This document shows positions 1 to 3,747 of a stretch of 6,679 bases of DNA, one piece after another; within the stretch, counting starts at the first letter, position 1; every line of letters starts with the position of its first letter. This DNA comes from Chlamydiota bacterium (GTDB lineage Bacteria > Chlamydiota > Chlamydiia > Chlamydiales > JAJFMK01). Position numbers and translations under genes: made by a program. The stretch lies in assembly GCA_021772215.1 (NCBI GenBank), contig JAJFMK010000183.1:1-6679 (forward strand), given 5' to 3'. Under the pieces are notes generated by a model that was not told the origin of the DNA, searched no databases, and was given only the letters and a program-made list of their open reading frames with translations.

Positions 1-50
1 CCGATTTTTCGATGATTTTGCTTTCAATTGGCTGATTTTGTAAGTTCGCA

Positions 51-64
51 TACTATTGATAGTA
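51..64. repeat. Short inverted repeat
   Basis: TACTAT-TG-ATAGTA is a perfect inverted repeat of six-base arms around a two-base centre. It could be a protein-binding site or part of the end of an element lying to the left. No transposase or matching terminal repeat is visible here. Confidence 0.3.
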
Positions 65-103
65 GGTGATTTATGAGGTTAGTCAAATGGGGACGAAAGG
101 GCG

Positions 104-125
104 AAAAAGCAACCCGCACGAGTTA
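104..125 (-). terminator. Possible weak rho-independent terminator of the paralogue operon
   Basis: On the minus strand TAACTC, loop GTGC, GGGTTG can pair over six positions (two of them G-T wobbles), followed by CTTTTT. It lies about 195 bases after the stop codon at 319. The stem is short and the T tract is only five long, so this is a tentative call. Confidence 0.22.
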
Positions 126-156
126 TTCAGTGTTTCCTTAAATGTTTTTCTCTACT

Positions 157-182
157 AGAACAGGATTGTGCTCTTTTTTTTT
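157..182 (+). terminator. Possible plus-strand hairpin with T tract
   Basis: AGAACA, loop GGATTG, TGCTCT can pair with one A-C mismatch and runs into nine T residues. It would end a plus-strand transcript arriving from the left of the window, convergent to the paralogue pair. The stem is weak and no plus-strand gene is visible, so confidence is low. Confidence 0.2.
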
Positions 183-318
183 ATATTCGTCTATCTCAAC
201 CTAGTGAGGTTTTCAATAAGAGAGAGTTACTACTTGCAGGTATAATAGCTCGCTCTACCAACAGGTCTGAGCTCGTAAATCCGAAAAATTAGCTACACCC
301 TATTTATTCAACGTATTC

Positions 319-3300
319 TTAAGCAGTAGTGGTATCATCGAGTAGAGGAACCATGCCTGATGAGAGATCATTTCCTGTTCTTTTTCTAGTCGTTAGTTCG
401 GTCCCAATTTCTGATTGATCACCAACGTTTAATCGAACTTCTTCTAAGATGACTTCGCCGTGGCCATAAGCGCGAATTATGTAGATTCCTTTATCTTCAT
501 TTTGTGGGCCCTCTTTGCTATCAAGGAGGTTTTTTCCTCCGTTATAAGTTAGCCAACTAGGAAAAAGACTGCCGGACCCAGCGATTGGCTTGTCATGTTT
601 TAGCCATTCCAACCATCCTTTTTCATCAAGAGCTTTGGGTGCAGGAAGACCGCCAAACATCCTTTTTCCTTTAAAGGCCTGAACGATTTTTATTTGATCT
701 TGAGGAGCTTCAAGCTTGTAGCTAAATGGCTCTCCAATCGCAACTGATTTCATTCCCTTGTCATAATTTTTTCGGTTCCAAGGATTGAGGAGGAGACCTC
801 TTTTATTGTACCAACCGTAAGCTAGTCCAGCAACAGCTACAACGGGTCCAAAAATCGATACAGCCCTTTCAGCATTCGATGTTCCCTGTACACTTAGGTC
901 AAAGACGCTACACGCCTCTTGATCACCATCCGTTGCACAGACCTGTAAGGGAACAGTCTTGTCGCTAAATGTACCCGTGTCGCCAGGTCCCGGTTTTCCT
1001 TCCAGGGTTCTGTCAGTAAAGGTAAGCCATGAGGGAAGGGTTCTTCCATTGACTCTTGTAGCACTTAAAGAGAGGGAGTCTTCATTAGGATCAGCAAAGG
1101 TGTTATCTGCAACAACGAGCCTAAAGGTTTGTCCCACCTGTGCAACCTGATTAGATAGGGGGTTAGCAATTTGTGGTGCTGCGTTTGGTCCCACAGTTAA
1201 GGAGAGAGTTCCAAGAACAGGAGTCTGCACACCATCATCTGCTGTAACTAAGATACTGTAGGTTCCATCAGAACCGGCTGGAGGCACTCCAGTGATGACA
1301 TTTGTTGATGGATTGTAATTTAACCAAGTAGGAAGTGGTGAACCGTCGCCTAGCGTGACCGTATAGGTAATGGGGCCTAGTGGCGAGTTGATCATATCGT
1401 TTGGTATAGTATAGACGAATGATCCACCAACACGGGCGATCTGTTGGGATAAGGCATCGACTACGTTGAGGTTAAAGGGGCTCTCCGCAATTCCTCCTTT
1501 GGAATCTTCAGCAAGGATTTTTAAAGCGACACTTCCTTTATCAGACGGTTGCGGGGTTCCTTGAAATTCGAGTCTTGGGCCGACAAAGCCGAGCCAAGCG
1601 GGTAGGAAGCTGCCATCTGCCTTGGTAGCGCGATAGGAAAGGAACTCTCCAGGAGGCGTGGTGAAGGTGTTACCAGGAATTGCATAGAGATAGGGAACTC
1701 CTACAGCAGCCAGCTGGTCGGGAATAGGATTTAATAGGCCGGGAAATTCTCCCACTGCCAGCGTGAAAGTAGAAGTAGCTGTAGCTCCCGGTGTGTCTGT
1801 TGCACTCACAGAAATTAGAGTAGAACCTGTATCACCAGCTGTTGGAGTGCCTGAAAAGGTTCTCGTTCCCGGGTTAAAGTTCAGCCAAGAGGGAAGAGTG
1901 CTGACGCTATATGTCAAAGTGTCTCCCACATCTTGGTCTGTGAAGGTCCCTATAGGGACTGTATAAGAGTAGGGCTGGTCAATAGCTGCTGCCCTATTGG
2001 AAAGAGGGATGGAAACCTTAGGAAAGTGCTCGACAGTTAGCGGGAAGGTGGTATTGGCTTGAGCAACGACGATCCCATCGCGGGCGAAAACCTGGATGTT
2101 ATATGTTCCTGTATCCGAAGATTGAGGAGTACCAGAAAAAATTCCGATGGGTGAGAAGTTGAGCCATGAAGGGAGAGGGCTCTGGTTGGCTTGCTTAGCT
2201 AAGTAGAAGACAACGTCGTTGTTAGGATCCGGAAAAACAGTCTGGTCGATAAAGTGGTTAAAGGGGACGCCGACATCAGCAAGCTGAGTTGGAATGGAGT
2301 TGGATACGACTGGAGGACCCTCAACGCGCACAATAAAGGTAGAAGAGGCTCGATTTTGGTCGGGGTCTATAGCGATCAATTCCAATTCATAGTTTCCAGC
2401 ATCAGCTTGGCTGGGGATTCCTGACAACAGAAGCTCTGTTTGAAGTATTTCTATATTATGATCTTTAGCAAGATAGATAAAGTTGCCGACAGTATGTAAG
2501 CCATTTAAGTAACTCGCTGTATATGAATCTATAATATTTGGAGCAGAGGAGTTGCTTATATCGATGATCTGCAGAGCTAAACTATTGTCAGATACATAGG
2601 CATAATTTTCTATAACGTGGATCCCGACTGAACTACCTCCTGGAGCAACATATAATCCCCTAAGGGTGGGAATAGAGGGGTTACTTATATCGATGATTTT
2701 GAGGCCACCAATTTCATCAGCAACATAGGCAAGATTACCGACAACATGAACATCATAGGCGAATTCATCCGTGTTATAAGCTCCAAGAAAGGTGGGGGCG
2801 GAAGGATCAGTTACATTAATAATTTGCAGTCCATCACTACCATCGGCAACATAGGCTATATCACCCAAAATATGAATTTTAATTGCAAGTCCTGGGGTAT
2901 CATATAGTCCCGTCAATGAGGGCACAGCTGGGTTACTAACATCGATAATTTGCAGCCCAGAAGCACCATCAGCGACATAAGCCAAGTTGTCCAAAACCTG
3001 CACCCCAACGGTCCAACTTGAGGTACTATATGATCCAGCTAATGTGGGCGCTGCGAGGTTACTCACATCGATGATTTGCAAGCCAGAAGTTCCATCAGCA
3101 ACGTAGGCCAAATTCCCTACAACATGGACTGCATTCGCCGCGCCTGGTGTATAATATGAACCCACTAAACTAGGATTAGAGAGACTGCTCAGGTCGATGA
3201 TTTCTAAACCAGCATTTCCATAGGCAGCAAAGGCATAAGCTCCTTTGACATCCAATTCATTAAAATCATATCCATAGGCATCATAGTCTCCGATGTTCTG

Positions 3301-3735
3301 CACGCCTGTAACGCTTAACTTCAACCAGGCGGGTAATGACGATGTTCCTACTTCTAGCACCTTAAATGAAAAACCGCCAGAGTCAGAATCTGAAAAATAG
3401 TCTGTTGGTAGGAGTGGATGAGAAAAAAGAGTTCCAGGAAATACAGATTGTGGTGGAATACCCGCTACTATCGCAGGAGCTGCTTGAGTTCTTCGCGCAA
3501 GGCTACTCGCAATTATAGGATCGTCAACAGAGGCACCTTGAACACTTTTCATTAAAGTTGATAACCCCAAAAATGCTGATCCAACAACTGCACTAAAGAG
3601 AGTAGATCCTCTGCCTATCTGCTTGATAGTTCGGCCTCTGTAGTTACCAGAAGTTTGTTCACCACCTAGAGACTCATCTTGCTTGCCCCATAAGAAATGG
3701 CCGGCATTACCTAACCATGTTTGTAGTTGTGTCAT
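319..3735 (-). CDS. Large single-pass surface protein: LVIVD propeller nested in a CADG/He_PIG Ig-like array (complete, 1138 aa)
   Basis: Likely a secreted or surface-anchored adhesin-like protein; no catalytic motif is visible. Order by residue: long polar/basic N-terminus 1-43; hydrophobic core 44-62, then SVQG, a plausible signal peptide or anchor; first half of a CADG domain 88-140 ending LPAWLKL; seven-bladed LVIVD propeller about 145-432; second half of that CADG domain about 433-473; intact CADG domains at about 474-569, 570-663, 664-760, 761-849 and 850-950, each with LPxWL and a (S/T/Q)GxP turn; membrane helix about 956-975; basic NPWNRKNYDKG; degenerate CADG-like domain 995-1105; 33-residue polar tail. 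Acidic turns such as FADPNED and FTDQDVGD resemble calcium-binding CADG loops. The start is supported by AAAAGGA placed 5 bases before ATG and by an in-frame TAA 12 bases upstream. The ORF call is sure. CADG and LVIVD assignments rest on recognised consensus patterns; adhesion is inference. Confidence 0.93.
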   Translation of the reverse strand: MTQLQTWLGNAGHFLWGKQDESLGGEQTSGNYRGRTIKQIGRGSTLFSAVVGSAFLGLSTLMKSVQGASVDDPIIASSLARRTQAAPAIVAGIPPQSVFPGTLFSHPLLPTDYFSDSDSGGFSFKVLEVGTSSLPAWLKLSVTGVQNIGDYDAYGYDFNELDVKGAYAFAAYGNAGLEIIDLSSLSNPSLVGSYYTPGAANAVHVVGNLAYVADGTSGLQIIDVSNLAAPTLAGSYSTSSWTVGVQVLDNLAYVADGASGLQIIDVSNPAVPSLTGLYDTPGLAIKIHILGDIAYVADGSDGLQIINVTDPSAPTFLGAYNTDEFAYDVHVVGNLAYVADEIGGLKIIDISNPSIPTLRGLYVAPGGSSVGIHVIENYAYVSDNSLALQIIDISNSSAPNIIDSYTASYLNGLHTVGNFIYLAKDHNIEILQTELLLSGIPSQADAGNYELELIAIDPDQNRASSTFIVRVEGPPVVSNSIPTQLADVGVPFNHFIDQTVFPDPNNDVVFYLAKQANQSPLPSWLNFSPIGIFSGTPQSSDTGTYNIQVFARDGIVVAQANTTFPLTVEHFPKVSIPLSNRAAAIDQPYSYTVPIGTFTDQDVGDTLTYSVSTLPSWLNFNPGTRTFSGTPTAGDTGSTLISVSATDTPGATATSTFTLAVGEFPGLLNPIPDQLAAVGVPYLYAIPGNTFTTPPGEFLSYRATKADGSFLPAWLGFVGPRLEFQGTPQPSDKGSVALKILAEDSKGGIAESPFNLNVVDALSQQIARVGGSFVYTIPNDMINSPLGPITYTVTLGDGSPLPTWLNYNPSTNVITGVPPAGSDGTYSILVTADDGVQTPVLGTLSLTVGPNAAPQIANPLSNQVAQVGQTFRLVVADNTFADPNEDSLSLSATRVNGRTLPSWLTFTDRTLEGKPGPGDTGTFSDKTVPLQVCATDGDQEACSVFDLSVQGTSNAERAVSIFGPVVAVAGLAYGWYNKRGLLLNPWNRKNYDKGMKSVAIGEPFSYKLEAPQDQIKIVQAFKGKRMFGGLPAPKALDEKGWLEWLKHDKPIAGSGSLFPSWLTYNGGKNLLDSKEGPQNEDKGIYIIRAYGHGEVILEEVRLNVGDQSEIGTELTTRKRTGNDLSSGMVPLLDDTTTA
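421..753 (-). other. Degenerate CADG-like domain after the membrane helix, downstream paralogue
   Basis: Residues 995-1105 keep the order of CADG landmarks: an opening VAIGEPFSYKLEAP strand, then FPSWLTYNGGKNLLDSKEGP, then NEDKGIYIIRAYG, then a final VILEEVRLNVG strand. The middle carries an extra segment around WLEWLKHD. It lies on the basic, predicted cytosolic side of the helix. The matching part of the upstream paralogue is at about 3790-4101, with LPNWLIY and LEDAGLYTIRIFG. Membership in the CADG fold is inference from landmark order. Confidence 0.5.
811..870 (-). other. Predicted C-terminal transmembrane helix, downstream paralogue
   Basis: Residues about 956-975 (RAVSIFGPVVAVAGLAYGWY) are hydrophobic and glycine/alanine-rich, and are followed at once by NKRGLLLNPWNRKNYDKG. 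The cluster of Lys/Arg on the C-terminal side predicts, by the positive-inside rule, that the CADG array is outside and the last part of the protein is cytosolic. Confidence 0.72.
886..2316 (-). repeat. Array of five CADG/He_PIG Ig-like domains, downstream paralogue
   Basis: Five consecutive domains of roughly 90-100 residues. Each opens with a P(L/I)xxQxAxVGxPF-like strand, has an acidic turn (FPDPNND, FTDQDVGD, FADPNED), then LPxWLxF, then an SGTPxxxDxG turn followed by hxhxAxD and a final LTV strand. This is the consensus of dystroglycan-type cadherin-like domains, which are known as extracellular adhesion modules. The second domain (about 1747-2028) is five residues shorter before its LPSWL than the equivalent domain of the paralogue. 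The last domain holds both cysteines of the protein. Confidence 0.8.
2317..3474 (-). other. Split CADG domain interrupted by the propeller, downstream paralogue
   Basis: The N-terminal half (residues 88-140) has the usual opening strands, an acidic FSDSDSGG turn and LPAWLKL. The C-terminal half (about 433-473) starts at LLLSGIPSQADAGNYELELI and ends STFIVRVEG, the expected second half of a CADG domain. In an intact neighbour the LPxWL and SGTP landmarks are about 15 residues apart; here they are about 300 residues apart, and the propeller fills the gap. The same split exists in the upstream paralogue, with its second half at about 5680-5802 and its first half mostly outside the window. Confidence 0.68.
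2431..3303 (-). repeat. Seven-bladed LVIVD-type propeller repeats in the downstream paralogue
   Basis: Blades of about 42 residues carry the pattern hxVxGNxAYVADGxxGLQIIDVSNPxxPxLxGxY. Six full blades start near residues 159, 203, 245, 287, 329 and 372. The seventh, from 413, stops after its inner strands (LHTVGNFIYLAKDHNIEIL). The outer strand missing from blade 7 is apparently supplied by the segment before blade 1 (VQNIGDYDAYGYDF), which matches PTLAGSYSTSSWTVG in other blades, so the ring can close by strand exchange. The repeat is visible in DNA: the IIDVS-encoding motif (ATCGATGAT or close variants) recurs at 2560, 2689, 2815, 2941, 3067 and 3193, with spacing of 129 and then four times exactly 126 bases. 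The LVIVD family assignment rests on motif recognition. Confidence 0.82.
3535..3606 (-). other. N-terminal hydrophobic segment (signal peptide or signal anchor)
   Basis: Residues 44-62 (STLFSAVVGSAFLGLSTLM) form an uncharged stretch of 19 residues preceded by a basic region (RGRTIKQIGR) and followed by KSVQGASVDD. Cleavage after VQG would satisfy the small-residue -3/-1 rule. The region before the core is about 43 residues, much longer than in a standard signal peptide, so an uncleaved anchor is also possible. Confidence 0.6.
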
Positions 3736-3747
3736 CTTTATCCTTTT
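3736..3747 (-). promoter_or_regulatory. Intergenic Shine-Dalgarno site between the two paralogues
   Basis: On the minus strand the whole 12-base gap reads AAAAGGATAAAG, directly followed by ATG. The AAGGA core lies 5 bases before the start codon, which is normal spacing, and fixes the start of the downstream gene. There is no room for a promoter or terminator here, so the downstream gene depends on the upstream transcript unless a promoter lies inside the upstream coding region. Confidence 0.8.

Larger units (their letters stand above)
1..318. other. Non-coding stretch downstream of the paralogue pair
   Basis: No credible gene is seen on either strand; all frames are broken by stops at short intervals. 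The stretch is visibly more AT-rich than the genes. It contains a small inverted repeat (51-64), a weak hairpin with a T tract for minus-strand transcripts (104-125), another weak hairpin with a T tract on the plus strand (157-182) and an isolated TATAAT (241-246, plus strand) without a good -35 box. A plus-strand frame is open from base 2 to a TAA at 41-43 (RFFDDFAFNWLIL); it could be the tail of a convergent gene but is too short to call. Confidence 0.6.

Noticed and set aside
218..246. Plus-strand promoter with TATAAT at 241-246
   Set aside because: The -10 match is perfect, but the -35 position (about 218-223, AAGAGA) does not resemble TTGACA and there is no extended -10. It would only transcribe antisense to the large gene.
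959..1966. Short plus-strand open frames at 959-1150 and 1763-1966
   Set aside because: They lie antisense to the CADG array and arise at equivalent repeat positions; translations have no family resemblance and no ribosome binding site was seen.
2560..3202. CRISPR-like array because of regular spacing
   Set aside because: The 126-base period is in frame with the 42-residue protein repeat and similarity extends over the whole unit. There are no short repeats separated by unique spacers.
2425..3303. Six-bladed NHL or YVTN-type propeller
   Set aside because: Blade length of 42 and the AYVAD...GLQIIDVSNPxxP pattern fit LVIVD repeats, and the partial seventh blade with a complementary N-terminal strand argues for seven blades.
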